Assembly (NCBI RefSeq): GCF_900142965.1
Contig: NZ_FRCQ01000007.1
Location: 62,001-126,000 of the forward strand
Direction: 5' to 3'
DNA length: 64,000 nucleotides
Origin: Rhizobacter sp. OV335
GTDB lineage: Bacteria; Pseudomonadota; Gammaproteobacteria; Burkholderiales; Burkholderiaceae_C
The notes beneath the pieces were generated by a model that was not told where the DNA came from, did not search any database, and was given only the letters and a program-made list of their open reading frames with translations. Positions 35,925-47,489 of this stretch are shown one piece after another (positions within the stretch are counted from its first letter, which is position 1; every line of letters begins with the position of its first letter). The position numbers were made by a program, and so were the translations under genes.

Positions 35925-38078
35925 ATGAACAGGGTGAACAAGGTGTTCGGTGCGATGTCGCTGGCGATGATGCTGGCGGCTTGCGGCGGCGGAAGCAGCA
36001 GCGGCAACACGGCAGTCGCTGGGTCCGAAGTCGATCCCGAACTGGCAGCCGCGGGCGTGACCGAAGGTGCGCAGGCGGTCGGCGACAGCGCCTGGTACAC
36101 GGCCCGTCCGGTCTCGGTCACGGTGACCGGCCCCGGCATGGTGGGCAACATGGTGAGCGGCGTGCTCGGGCCGATGAACTGCGGCAACGGCGGCACGGCC
36201 TGCTCGGTGAAGTACACCAAGTACACCTCGGTGCTGCTGGGCGCGCTGCCCAACACCGGCATGGTGTTCCTCGGCTGGGGCGGCGCCTGCTCCGGCACGG
36301 CCAACACCTGCACGCTGAACAACAGCCAGTCGCGCGCCGTCACGGCCAAGTTCGGCCCGGCCGGCACGACGACCCCGCCGACGAGCCCCACGACCTATCG
36401 CCTGAACGTCAGCACCAGTGGCTCCGGCACGGTGGCCTCGGGCGCCGGCGGCATCAACTGCGGCGCCGACTGCAGCGAAGACGTGACGCCGAACGCGGCC
36501 GTCACGCTGACCGCGACGCCGGCGGCCGGCTTCAGGCTGAGCGCCTGGGGCGGCGACTGCAGCGGCAGCGCCAGCACCTGCAGCATCACGATGAGCCAGG
36601 CGCGCGACGTGAGCGCGGCCTTCGTCGTCGCCGACACGACCGCGCCGACGGTGGCGAGCGCCACGCCCGGCGCCGGTGCCACCGGTGTCGCGGTGACCGC
36701 ACCGGTCAAGGTGACCTTCAGCAAGACGCTGGACTGCTCGACGGTCTCGGGCCAGACCTTCAAGGTCGGTTCAGTGTCGGGCACGGTGGCTTGCACCGGA
36801 AGCACCGCGACCTTCACGCCGACCGCGGCGCTCGCGACGGCCGTGCAGTACCCGGTGGCGCTGACCGCCGGCACGAGCGGCATCAAGGACACCGCGGGCA
36901 ACATGCTGGCCGGCACGACCAGCTGGAACTTCACGACGGCCTCGGCGACCACGACGCCCCCGACCACACCGCCCACCACGCCCCCGGCGACCGGCGGTGC
37001 CTTCAGCTTCCTGGCCTACGGCGACAGCCGCTCGGGCAACGGCTGCGGCGGCAACACCGTGCACATCGGCCTGGTGAACCGCATGGTCAACGAACCGGCC
37101 GCCTTCGTGTTCAACCTCGGCGACATGGTCACCGGCTACGACAAGTCCACCAACTGGGTGCAGCGCGGCGATTGCCCGAGCGACGCCTCGAAGGGCAGCT
37201 TCAAGGAAATCATCGCGCCGCTGCAGAACAAGACGCCGGCGGCCGGCCTGCAGACCTACTACTTCCCTGTGGTCGGCAACCATGACGACAACTTCGGCGA
37301 CGGTTGGTACCCGGACAAGTTCGGCAACGGCTTCTGCGACGTGTTCGACCCGAAGAAGGTCGGCATCCCGAACCACACGCAGAACAAGGCGTACTTCAAG
37401 GACTGGACCACCTCGAGCGTCCAGCACCACACCGACGAGCAGTTCTACCAACTGGCCTGCGCGAAGACCCGCAGCGGCGTCTATCCGGACTACATGTACT
37501 ACTCGTTCGACTACAAGGGCACGCACTTCGTGGTGCTGCGCCTGAATTCGGACTACTACGACGTGATGGAGTGCTCGAGCAACTGCACGGCCGCCAACGA
37601 AGGCAACTACGACGCGTACTACTACAAGCACCAGCTCGACTGGCTGCGCTACGACCTGGCGCAAGCCTCGGCCAACAGCGCGATCCAGAACACCATCGTG
37701 CTGATGCATGCGCCGCTGATCTCGTACTCGGACGGCCATGCGCCGAACGCCTCGTGGCCGACGCTGATCAAGGATTTCAGCAAGCACCCGAAGGTGAAGA
37801 TGGTGATCTCGGGCCACAGCCATGTCTACGAGCGCTCGGTGCCGGTGTATGCCGATGCCGCGAGCCCGAACGGCGTGCGTGACGATGCCAAGGGCGCGGT
37901 CTACACCGTGACCGGCGGCGGCGGCTCGGCGCTGGCCGGCTTCAACAACCTCGGCCCGCTGAACGCGAAGGCCACGGCGGCGTACCACTACATGCGCATC
38001 GACGTGGACGGCGGCAAGGTCAGCGTGAAGACCATCGGCCAGGACGGCGCGGTGCTCGACACCTTCACGACGCGCTGA
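35925..38078 (+). CDS. lipoprotein: two Cys-rich repeats, Ig-like domain and calcineurin-like phosphoesterase
   Basis: A 717-residue predicted lipoprotein, lipobox LAAC (Cys20). Cys-rich repeats lie at about 60-145 (YTKYTSVLLGA, FLGWGGACSG) and 155-230 (LSAWGGDCSGSAS), then a Big_5-type Ig domain (about 232-340, DTTAPTVASATPGAGATGVA), a Thr-Pro linker, and a metallophosphoesterase related to purple acid phosphatases. Metal-site motifs are GDSRSG (Asp367), GDM (Asp400), GNHD (451-454) and GHSHVYER (from 630), all intact. Probable exported phosphatase or phosphodiesterase. ATG 35925 is chosen because the lipobox then falls at Cys20 as in the two neighbours. It ends before a strong terminator at 38095. 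Confidence 0.83.
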   Translation: MNRVNKVFGAMSLAMMLAACGGGSSSGNTAVAGSEVDPELAAAGVTEGAQAVGDSAWYTARPVSVTVTGPGMVGNMVSGVLGPMNCGNGGTACSVKYTKYTSVLLGALPNTGMVFLGWGGACSGTANTCTLNNSQSRAVTAKFGPAGTTTPPTSPTTYRLNVSTSGSGTVASGAGGINCGADCSEDVTPNAAVTLTATPAAGFRLSAWGGDCSGSASTCSITMSQARDVSAAFVVADTTAPTVASATPGAGATGVAVTAPVKVTFSKTLDCSTVSGQTFKVGSVSGTVACTGSTATFTPTAALATAVQYPVALTAGTSGIKDTAGNMLAGTTSWNFTTASATTTPPTTPPTTPPATGGAFSFLAYGDSRSGNGCGGNTVHIGLVNRMVNEPAAFVFNLGDMVTGYDKSTNWVQRGDCPSDASKGSFKEIIAPLQNKTPAAGLQTYYFPVVGNHDDNFGDGWYPDKFGNGFCDVFDPKKVGIPNHTQNKAYFKDWTTSSVQHHTDEQFYQLACAKTRSGVYPDYMYYSFDYKGTHFVVLRLNSDYYDVMECSSNCTAANEGNYDAYYYKHQLDWLRYDLAQASANSAIQNTIVLMHAPLISYSDGHAPNASWPTLIKDFSKHPKVKMVISGHSHVYERSVPVYADAASPNGVRDDAKGAVYTVTGGGGSALAGFNNLGPLNAKATAAYHYMRIDVDGGKVSVKTIGQDGAVLDTFTTR

Positions 38079-38094
38079 TCGGGTCCATCCGACG

Positions 38095-38137
38095 AGGCCC
38101 GGCGGTGCGATGCACGGCCGGGCTTCTTGCATTTTTT
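38095..38137 (+). terminator. terminator after metallophosphoesterase lipoprotein
   Basis: Stem GCCCGGC/GCCGGGC (38097-38103 and 38117-38123), extendable by A-T and G-T pairs, with an inner GTGC/GCAC hairpin, followed by TTCTTGCATTTTTT. A further stem GCCTTTCG/CGAAAGGC lies at 38139-38165. Good candidate for an intrinsic terminator. Confidence 0.75.
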
Positions 38138-38281
38138 CGCCTTTCGGGAGCAATTCTCGAAAGGCTCATTTGATCGCGAACAGGCCCGACAGACCGCTCA
38201 ATGAAGTGGCGCGGGGGCCGAAACAGATCAGGTCACGCGGACCTGGCGATGGTGCCAGGCCGAACGTGGTTGGAGCAGGGA

Positions 38282-38839
38282 ATGAAGAGTTTGAGCAAGA
38301 GCGCCGGCGCCTGCGTGCTGGCTGTGCTGCTGACCGCATGCGGCGGCGGTGGTGGTGGCGATCAGGGCGACGCGTCCGGAGCGACCGATGAGGCCGTGGC
38401 GGTGGGGCAGTCCACGGAACCGGTCGTGGAACCTGCCGGGGACGTCGCGGCGGCACCGACGGTAGAGGTTTCCTCCGGCGCCGAGCCGATCACCGAAGTC
38501 GCCGAGAGCCTGGCCACCGACCCGTGGGTGCAGACCTGGGTCGATGCGGAGCTGGATGCCTACTACACGAGCCGCCCGATCCGGGTCTCGGTGAGCGGCC
38601 AGGGTTCGGTCGTCAACTCGGTGCGCGGCACGGCAGGGTCGATGAACTGCGTGCCGGGTGGCACCAGCTGCAATGCGATCTACACGAAGTACAAGACGGT
38701 GCTGCTGAGCGCCGCGCCGAAGGCCGGCCAGGTGTTCCGCGGCTGGGGCGGTGCGTGCAGCGGCTCCGGCACCCGCGACACCTGCGAGATCCGCAACTAC
38801 ATGCTGCACAACGTCACCGCGACCTTCGGGCCGGCCTGA
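38282..38839 (+). CDS. short lipoprotein with a single Cys-rich repeat
   Basis: A 185-residue predicted lipoprotein, lipobox LTAC (Cys20), followed by an acidic, Val/Ala-rich spacer (about 25-90) and one Cys-rich repeat. That repeat (IYTKYKTVLLSAAPKAG, then FRGWGGACSGSG) is closely related to the first repeat of the preceding gene, and the protein stops right after it (NVTATFGPA). It therefore looks like a stand-alone module of the family, either ancestral or a truncation product. The signal peptide, with Gly9-Ala10 and Cys20, matches the other two. The start ATG 38282 is set by this alignment; ribosome site GGAG lies at 38272-38275. The role is unknown. Confidence 0.72.
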   Translation: MKSLSKSAGACVLAVLLTACGGGGGGDQGDASGATDEAVAVGQSTEPVVEPAGDVAAAPTVEVSSGAEPITEVAESLATDPWVQTWVDAELDAYYTSRPIRVSVSGQGSVVNSVRGTAGSMNCVPGGTSCNAIYTKYKTVLLSAAPKAGQVFRGWGGACSGSGTRDTCEIRNYMLHNVTATFGPA

Positions 38840-38880
38840 CGCGAACGGGACGGTCGCGGGAAGGGCATGGCCGCCTCTAA

Positions 38881-41684
<2,804 letters not shown>

Positions 41685-41688
<4 letters not shown>

Positions 41689-42590
41689 TTGGCCGCCTCC
41701 AGCAGCAGCGCGATGCTGCTGTCGAACAGCCCGAACAGGTCGCCCGCCTTGTCGTTGCCGCCGACGGTGAACGGCAGCGCGACGGCCGGGATCTTCGCGT
41801 GCTCGGACAGCCACTTCGACGCGCGCGGGTCTTCGTACGCGGCCCGCACCACCATCTTCGCCGGCTGCTGCGCCAGCAGCGCGCTCAGCTCGGTGAGGTG
41901 ACCGGCGCTCGGCTCGACACCGGGCTTCGGTTCCAGCGTCGCGACCTCGCGCACGCCCAGCCAGTTCCACAGGTAGCCCATGTTCTTGTGGTGCGCGACC
42001 ACCACCACGCCCTTCAGCGGCTTGGCTTGCGCCTCCCAGCGCTGCAGCGCCGCGGCCCAGCGGGTGTTGAAGTCCTGCAGGCGCTGCTGGTAGGTGGCCG
42101 CGTTGGCGGCGTCGAGCTGTGCCAGCCGCGCGCCGAGGGCGGCCGCCACCTTCGCGATGTTGCGCGGGTCCTGCTGGATGTGCGGATTGCCCTGCGCATG
42201 CACGTCGCCATCGCCGCGGTCGAGGCGCGTGGGCACGTCCAGCGGCGTGACGAAGCGGCCGGCCTCGAACATCGCCGGCGCGCCGGGCGAGAGCTTCGCG
42301 TTGCCGGACTGCTGGACCAGCACCGGCAGCCAGCCGATCTCCAGCTCCATGCCGGTGCACACCAACAGGTCGGCGCCGCGCACGCGCGCGATCAGGCTGG
42401 GCCGGGCCTCGATGTGATGCGGGTCCTGCAGCGCGGTGGTGGCCGACGACACGTTGAGCTTGTCGCCGCCCAGCTCCTTCGCGAGGGCGGCCCATTCGGG
42501 CTCGCAGGCGACGACATTCAGTGCGGCGTGCGCCTGCAGCGCGAGGCCGGTGAGGGCCGCCAGCGCGAGGGTCTTCAGAAAGGGATTCAT
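41685..42590 (-). CDS. zinc/manganese-type ABC transporter substrate-binding protein
   Basis: A 301-residue periplasmic protein of the ZnuA/TroA (cluster A-I) family. The signal peptide is MNPFLKTLALAALTGLALQA, then HA. Metal ligands are probably the His residues in QDPHHIEARPSL, HAQGNPHIQQDPRN and VVVAHHKNMGYLWNWLG, plus a late Asp or Glu. It has no His-rich flexible loop, unlike many ZnuA proteins. It starts 8 bp after the porin gene and overlaps the permease gene by 4 bases. Zn2+ is the likeliest cargo; Mn2+ is possible. Confidence 0.88.
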
Positions 42591-42598
42591 GCGGTGTC

Positions 42599-43999
42599 CT
42601 AGAACGAATGGGCACCATGGGCACCGAGGCTCATGATGTATTGGAGGAAGAGCTGCCGGTCGCTCGCGTCGCCGCGGCTGCGGTCGTTCGCGAGCTGCAG
42701 CCGGAAGCGGCTGAACTCCGACAGCGAGTAGTCGACCATCAGCGTGCTGCGCGTCGGCGTCGCACGCTGCAGCACCGGCAGGTCGGCGGCGCTCAGCGTG
42801 CCGTCGTCGACCAGGCCGATCGCGAGGCTGCCGGCATCGAGCCGGTCGTAGCGCGCACCGACCCGCCACTGCGGCATGAACTGATACACCGCCTGCAGGT
42901 ACCAGCCGCTCTGCGTGCTGCTGAAGCCGCCGGCTGCGGCGGCCTGGGCCAGCGTGCCGTCCTCGGTGCGGCGGAAGTACTCTCCCTGCAGCTTCAGGTT
43001 CTCGCGCGTCGCGTTGCCGCCGGGCGCCCATTTGTAGATCGCGTCGGCCACCCAGGTCTTGCTGCGTCCGGTGAACGAGGCGCCGTGGTCGTTGCCATCC
43101 GCATCGACGTCGTCGTAGCGCCGGTCCTGCGAACGCTGGCGCAGGTACGACAGACCGGCGCGCCAGCTCGCGCTTTCGCCGATGTCGTCGCCGACGTGCG
43201 CGAACAGCGCGGCCGAGCCGATGCCGTTGCGGCCGGTGTCGTTGCCGGGGAAGGTGGCGCCGGAGCCGATCTCGGCGCCGAGCTCGACGAAGCGCTCGGT
43301 GGGCGCGAGCCAGTGCAGGTGCAGCCCGTCGGTCTTCAGCGGGCCGCCGAAGAAGGCCTGGTAGGCGAGCGGTGCATCGACGAAATCCCAGGCATGCGCA
43401 TGCTGGCTGTTCAGGTAGCCGATCGACGACAGGAAGCGCCCGCCCTTCAGCGTGGCACCGTCGAACAGGCCCTGGCGCTCGAACACCGCCTCCTCGACGC
43501 TGACGCTGTCGTCGCCCGTCAGCGAGAAGGTCAGGTGGCCGCTGAAGGTCGGGTCGATGGTCGCGGCGAAGCCGAGTTCGGACTCGCCGAGCTGGAAGCT
43601 TCGCTTGCCGGGCCCGACCTCGCCGCCCGAGGGCATGAAGCCTTGGATGCGGTAGCGCGCCGGGTCTTGCGACAGGTTGGCGTAGGTGCCGTTGAGGATC
43701 AGCGAGATCGCCGGGTTGAAGGCCGAGGCCGAGGTGGCTGCGGCGGCGGCCGGCGCCGAGGCAGGCGGTGGCGCTTCGGCTGCCGGTGCCGTGGCAGGCG
43801 CGGGCTGCTGCAGTTGCTGCAGCTTCTGCTCCAGCGCCTGCAGGCGAGCCTCGTAGGACTGGCGCAGGTCGGCGATGTCTTTCTTCAGCTGTTCGACATC
43901 GGAAGCCGGGTCGGCGAGCGCGTTCGGGGGCCAGGCCAGCGCGGCGGCCAAGCCCAGCGAGGAGCCCAGGCCGGCGGCCCAGGTGCGGTGGAGGTGCAT
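42599..43999 (-). CDS. outer-membrane porin-like protein of the metal-uptake operon
   Basis: A 466-residue exported protein. A signal peptide (AGLGSSLGLAAALAWPPNAL) is followed by a short coiled coil (VEQLKKDIADLRQSYEARLQ, about 34-70), an Ala-Pro linker, and a predicted 16-strand-type beta barrel (NPAISLILNGTYANL to LFLQYIMSLGAHGAHSF). The chain ends with Phe, as outer-membrane barrels usually do. The coiled coil suggests trimerisation or periplasmic anchoring. It lies 8 bp before the substrate-binding gene, so it probably passes metal into the periplasm for the ABC system. The family name is uncertain. Confidence 0.75.
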   Translation of the reverse strand: MHLHRTWAAGLGSSLGLAAALAWPPNALADPASDVEQLKKDIADLRQSYEARLQALEQKLQQLQQPAPATAPAAEAPPPASAPAAAAATSASAFNPAISLILNGTYANLSQDPARYRIQGFMPSGGEVGPGKRSFQLGESELGFAATIDPTFSGHLTFSLTGDDSVSVEEAVFERQGLFDGATLKGGRFLSSIGYLNSQHAHAWDFVDAPLAYQAFFGGPLKTDGLHLHWLAPTERFVELGAEIGSGATFPGNDTGRNGIGSAALFAHVGDDIGESASWRAGLSYLRQRSQDRRYDDVDADGNDHGASFTGRSKTWVADAIYKWAPGGNATRENLKLQGEYFRRTEDGTLAQAAAAGGFSSTQSGWYLQAVYQFMPQWRVGARYDRLDAGSLAIGLVDDGTLSAADLPVLQRATPTRSTLMVDYSLSEFSRFRLQLANDRSRGDASDRQLFLQYIMSLGAHGAHSF

Positions 44000-44081
44000 G
44001 GGGTGCGTCCTGCAGACGGTCTGCAAATGATCTGGCGCCGGCAAGCGCCCGAAAGGCGTGCCGGCTGCGGAAGGCGACGGA

Positions 44082-44405
44082 TCAGGCGTGCAGCGTCGGC
44101 GGCCCGCGGGCGCGGCTGGCGATCGGCATCGCGCCGTCCCAGGCGCCGGCCGGCAGGGGCGCGGCCAGCGGGGCCGCGCCGGCAGGGGTCGTCCAGTCGA
44201 AGTGTGCCGGCATCGCGGCGTCGAGCTGGGCGAAGGCGAGGCAGGCGTCGCAGACCTGGTCGGCTTGCGTCTGCCTCTCCTTGCCGGCCTGCCCGTGCGC
44301 AGGCGTCGGCAACCCGTGCGACAGCGCATGCGCGAGCCGCAGCTGCGGGGTCAGCAGGACCGACCCGACGAGCAGGGCAAGGCGAAGGAGGCGGAGGAGG
44401 GCCAT
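44082..44405 (-). CDS. DUF2946-like small exported protein of the metal-uptake operon
   Basis: A 107-residue protein with an N-terminal hydrophobic segment (ALLRLLRLALLVGSVLLTP). The rest contains HALSHGLPTPAHG, a CxxC motif in QVCDACLAFAQLDAAMP, and a Pro-rich end (RARGPPTLHA) typical of DUF2946. Its His and Cys residues could bind metal. It is first in the operon running to the porin (82-bp gap), binding protein and permease. It is divergent from def with a 106-bp shared promoter region, in which I see no convincing Zur box. Confidence 0.7.
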   Translation of the reverse strand: MALLRLLRLALLVGSVLLTPQLRLAHALSHGLPTPAHGQAGKERQTQADQVCDACLAFAQLDAAMPAHFDWTTPAGAAPLAAPLPAGAWDGAMPIASRARGPPTLHA

Positions 44406-44511
44406 CGAGGGTGTCGCGGGAGCGGCCCGAAAATAGCACACGCCGGCAAGGCAGCGTCCGATTCACGACAATGCGCGCTCGATGCGATGACTTTGCAAAG
44501 GACGCTGAACG

Positions 44512-45054
44512 ATGACCGTGCGAGAGATCCTCAAGATGGGCGACCCCCGGTTGCTGCGCGTTGCGCCGCCGGTGCCGCGCGAGCAGCTCGGCACCCGCGA
44601 GCTGCAGCAGCTGATCGACGACATGTTCGACACGATGCACGATGCCAACGGCGCCGGGCTGGCGGCGCCGCAGATCGGCGTCGACCTGCAACTGGTGATC
44701 TTCGGCTTCAAGAACAACGCCCGCTATCCCGATGCCCCCGCGGTGCCGGAGACGGTGCTGATCAATCCCACGATCGTGCCGCTCTCGGACGAGCGGGAAG
44801 AGGGCTGGGAAGGCTGCCTGTCGGTGCCGGGGCTGCGCGGTGTCGTGCCGCGTTACGCGCGCATCCGCTACACCGGGCTCGATCCGCAGGGCAACCTGAT
44901 CGACCGCGAGGCCGAGGGCTTCCACGCCCGCGTCGTGCAGCATGAATGCGATCACCTGATCGGCAAGCTCTATCCCACACGGATCGAGGATTTCAGCAAG
45001 TTCGGCTTCACGAGCGTGCTGTTCCCGGAGCTGGACCCGAACGACGACGACTGA
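44512..45054 (+). CDS. def: peptide deformylase
   Basis: Metalloenzyme removing the formyl group from nascent N-terminal methionine. It has 180 residues. All three PDF motifs are present: [21 protein letters not shown] (metal Cys), and HECDHLIG (metal His pair and catalytic Glu). The start is ATG 44512. It stands alone rather than next to fmt, so it may be a second copy of the gene in this genome; that cannot be settled from the window. Confidence 0.96.
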   Translation: MTVREILKMGDPRLLRVAPPVPREQLGTRELQQLIDDMFDTMHDANGAGLAAPQIGVDLQLVIFGFKNNARYPDAPAVPETVLINPTIVPLSDEREEGWEGCLSVPGLRGVVPRYARIRYTGLDPQGNLIDREAEGFHARVVQHECDHLIGKLYPTRIEDFSKFGFTSVLFPELDPNDDD

Positions 45055-45124
45055 GCGATGAGGGATCGAAGCCTTCTCGGACTTTTGCGAAGAAAGGTTT
45101 CTGCGGTCAGCCGTGAAGCCTTCT

Positions 45125-45179
45125 GACACGTTGTGTGTCCCGGAACCTCACTGGTTCCGCACGGTCCCACGAGACCGTG
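45125..45179 (+). promoter_or_regulatory. three tandem stem-loops in the leader of the FecR-domain gene
   Basis: Three perfect hairpins follow one another: GACAC/GTGTC (45125-45139), GGAACC/GGTTCC (45142-45158) and CACGGTC/GACCGTG (45160-45179), with loops of 5-6 bases. The ribosome site GAGGAG follows at 45192-45197. Upstream, GAAGCCTTCT occurs twice (45068-45077 and 45115-45124). The array probably lies in the 5' UTR and could regulate expression or bind a protein. This is inference from structure only. Confidence 0.45.
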
Positions 45180-45203
45180 ACCATGCAACGTGAGGAGCTC
45201 GCC

Positions 45204-47489
45204 GTGCCGAACAGCACCCGAAACGCTACATCCGCCCGCATGGGCGCCCGGCCTGCACCCTGGCCGGGCCTGGGGGTCGTGCCACTCTTGATCGGCTTGA
45301 TGCTGATCTCGCTGCTGGCCCTGTTCGCGCAGCCCGCACGAGCCGCCGACGAAGACCCGCCGGGCCGCGTTGGCCGGCTCTCCGAAGTCGATGGCGCCGT
45401 CTGGGTCTATGCCCCCGAAAGCGCCGAATGGATCGCCGCGGCGCGCAACCGCCCCGTCACCACCGGGGACCGCCTGTCGACTGAAAAAGACGGCCGCGCC
45501 GAGATCCGCATCGGCTCCACCACGCTGCGCATTGCCGCCAACACCGAGCTCGAGGTGCTGCAGCTCGACGACAACCACCTGAGCCTGCAACTGCTCAGCG
45601 GCAGCCTGTCGGCCCGCCTGCGCACCCGCGAGTCGGCCAATGAATTCGGCGTGGCCACCGGCGAAGGGCGCTTCCGCACCGACCGCACCGGCAGCTACCG
45701 CTTCGACCGCATCGACGACACCAGCCAGGTCACCGTGGTGAGCGGCCAGGCGCAGTTCGAAGGCGACCGCACCGCACTGACCGTGATGCCCAACCAGCGC
45801 GCCGAGTTCTGGCGCGACAAGCCCGAGGCGCCGACGCAGTACAGCATCACCGATCCGGTGCGCGACCCGTTCTCCGACTGGGTGACCTCGCTCGACCAGC
45901 GCGATGAGCGCAGCGTCTCGACGCGCTACGTGTCGCCCGAGATGACCGGCGTCGAAGACCTGGACCGCTACGGCCGCTGGGAGCAGAGCCCCGACTACGG
46001 CGCGATCTGGATCCCGCGCAACGTCGCGCCGGACTGGGCGCCGTACCGCATGGGCCACTGGGCCTGGGTCAATCCGTGGGGCTGGACCTGGGTCGACGAT
46101 GCGCCGTGGGGCTTCGCGCCGTTCCACTACGGCCGCTGGGTGTGGCACCGCAGCGCCTGGTGCTGGACACCGGGCACCTACATCGCGCGGCCGGTGTACG
46201 CACCGGCGCTGGTGGCCTGGGTGGGCGGGCCGAACCTGAGCCTGTCGATCTCGGTCGGCAACTCGCCGTCGGTCGGCTGGTTCCCGCTTGCCCCGCGTGA
46301 GGTCTACGTGCCGGGCTACCGCGTCAGCCCGCGCTACATCCGCAACGTCAACGTCACGCACGTGACCAACATCACCAACGTCACGAACATCATCAACAGC
46401 CCTGGGACGGTGGTGCAGCAGACGCACTACGTCAACCGCGGCATGCCGCACGCGGTGACGGTGGTGCCTGCCGTCGTGATGGAGCGCCGCCAGCCGGTGG
46501 CACCGGCGATGACGCGCGTCAACGACCGCGTGCTGCGCGACATGGGCCGCGAACGGCCGCGCGTCGATGCGCCGGTCCCGATGCCGATGCCTGCGCGCGG
46601 CGAGGCCGGCGGGCGGCGCGTCGAGGATCCGCGCACCGGGCGCGTCAGCTTCGCGCCGAACCCGCAGCAGCCGGTGCCGCCGCCGCCGGGGCGTCGCGAG
46701 AACAACGGGGGCCGTGGCGACAGCCTCGTGCGCGGAGACAACAACGGGCCTGGCAACAACGGTGCCGGCAACAACGCCGGCCGCGGTGACAACAACGGTC
46801 CCGGCAACGGCAATGGCCGCGGGGACAACAACGGTCGCGCAGACAACAACGGCCGCGGCGAAGGTGGCTGGGGGCGGCCGGAACGGCCCAACGCGCCGGG
46901 GCAGCAGCCGCAGGCACCGGTGGCTGTGCAACAGCCGCAGCAAGCGCCGCAGCAGCCGCAGCAGCCCGGCGTCACGCCGCGCCCGCGCCCTGGCCGCGAC
47001 GTGCCGGACAACAGCGAGCGGCCCGGCGGCAACCGCCCGCCGGTCGCGAACGCGACCCAGCCGCCGGTGCCGACGGTGAACACACCGGAGCGCCGCCATC
47101 CGATGCCGGTGAACCAGAACGGCGAATCGCGTGGCAACCCGCGCGGTGACCGCGGCGAGCGGCCGGCGCCGGTCGGCGGCCAGCCTCAGCTGCAGCCGCG
47201 CCCGGTGCCGCAGCAACAGCAGCCGGCGCCGCAGGTCCAGGTGCAGCAACCGGCGCCACAGGTGCAGCGCCCGAGTCCGCCGCAAGTGCAGCAGCCGCAG
47301 GCGCCGCAGCGCCCCCAGCCGCAGGCACCCCAGGCGCCTCAGGTTCAGCCGCCGCCGCGCGCCCCTGAGGTGCGTGTGCCGCAGCCGGCGCAGCCGCGCC
47401 AGGAGCAGCCCCGCGTCGAACAGCGGCAGGAACGGCAGGAGCGCCAGGAACGCCCCGAGCGCCGCAACAACAACGAGCGCGAGCGCTGA
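45204..47489 (+). CDS. exported FecR-domain/DUF6600 protein with long low-complexity tail
   Basis: A 761-residue protein. The signal or anchor helix is VVPLLIGLMLISLLALFAQP, then ARA. A FecR-like beta domain (about 40-185) shows GRVGRLSEVDGAVWVY and DDTSQVTVVSGQAQFEGDR. A Trp-rich DUF6600 region (about 235-330) has YGAIWIPRNVAPDWAPYRMG and HWAWVNPWGWTWVDDAPWGF. From about residue 450 the chain is disordered: Asn-Gly repeats (GDNNGPGNNGAGNN) then Pro-Gln runs to an Arg/Glu-rich end. GTG 45204 is chosen for the GAGGAG at 45192-45197; ATG 45183 is the alternative. Unlike true FecR proteins there is no sigma-factor gene beside it. Periplasmic or surface role unknown. Confidence 0.75.
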   Translation: MPNSTRNATSARMGARPAPWPGLGVVPLLIGLMLISLLALFAQPARAADEDPPGRVGRLSEVDGAVWVYAPESAEWIAAARNRPVTTGDRLSTEKDGRAEIRIGSTTLRIAANTELEVLQLDDNHLSLQLLSGSLSARLRTRESANEFGVATGEGRFRTDRTGSYRFDRIDDTSQVTVVSGQAQFEGDRTALTVMPNQRAEFWRDKPEAPTQYSITDPVRDPFSDWVTSLDQRDERSVSTRYVSPEMTGVEDLDRYGRWEQSPDYGAIWIPRNVAPDWAPYRMGHWAWVNPWGWTWVDDAPWGFAPFHYGRWVWHRSAWCWTPGTYIARPVYAPALVAWVGGPNLSLSISVGNSPSVGWFPLAPREVYVPGYRVSPRYIRNVNVTHVTNITNVTNIINSPGTVVQQTHYVNRGMPHAVTVVPAVVMERRQPVAPAMTRVNDRVLRDMGRERPRVDAPVPMPMPARGEAGGRRVEDPRTGRVSFAPNPQQPVPPPPGRRENNGGRGDSLVRGDNNGPGNNGAGNNAGRGDNNGPGNGNGRGDNNGRADNNGRGEGGWGRPERPNAPGQQPQAPVAVQQPQQAPQQPQQPGVTPRPRPGRDVPDNSERPGGNRPPVANATQPPVPTVNTPERRHPMPVNQNGESRGNPRGDRGERPAPVGGQPQLQPRPVPQQQQPAPQVQVQQPAPQVQRPSPPQVQQPQAPQRPQPQAPQAPQVQPPPRAPEVRVPQPAQPRQEQPRVEQRQERQERQERPERRNNNERER

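Noticed and set aside
44406-44511. Possible Zur box in the divergent promoter of the metal operon
   Set aside because: No palindrome resembling the Zur consensus could be found by eye.
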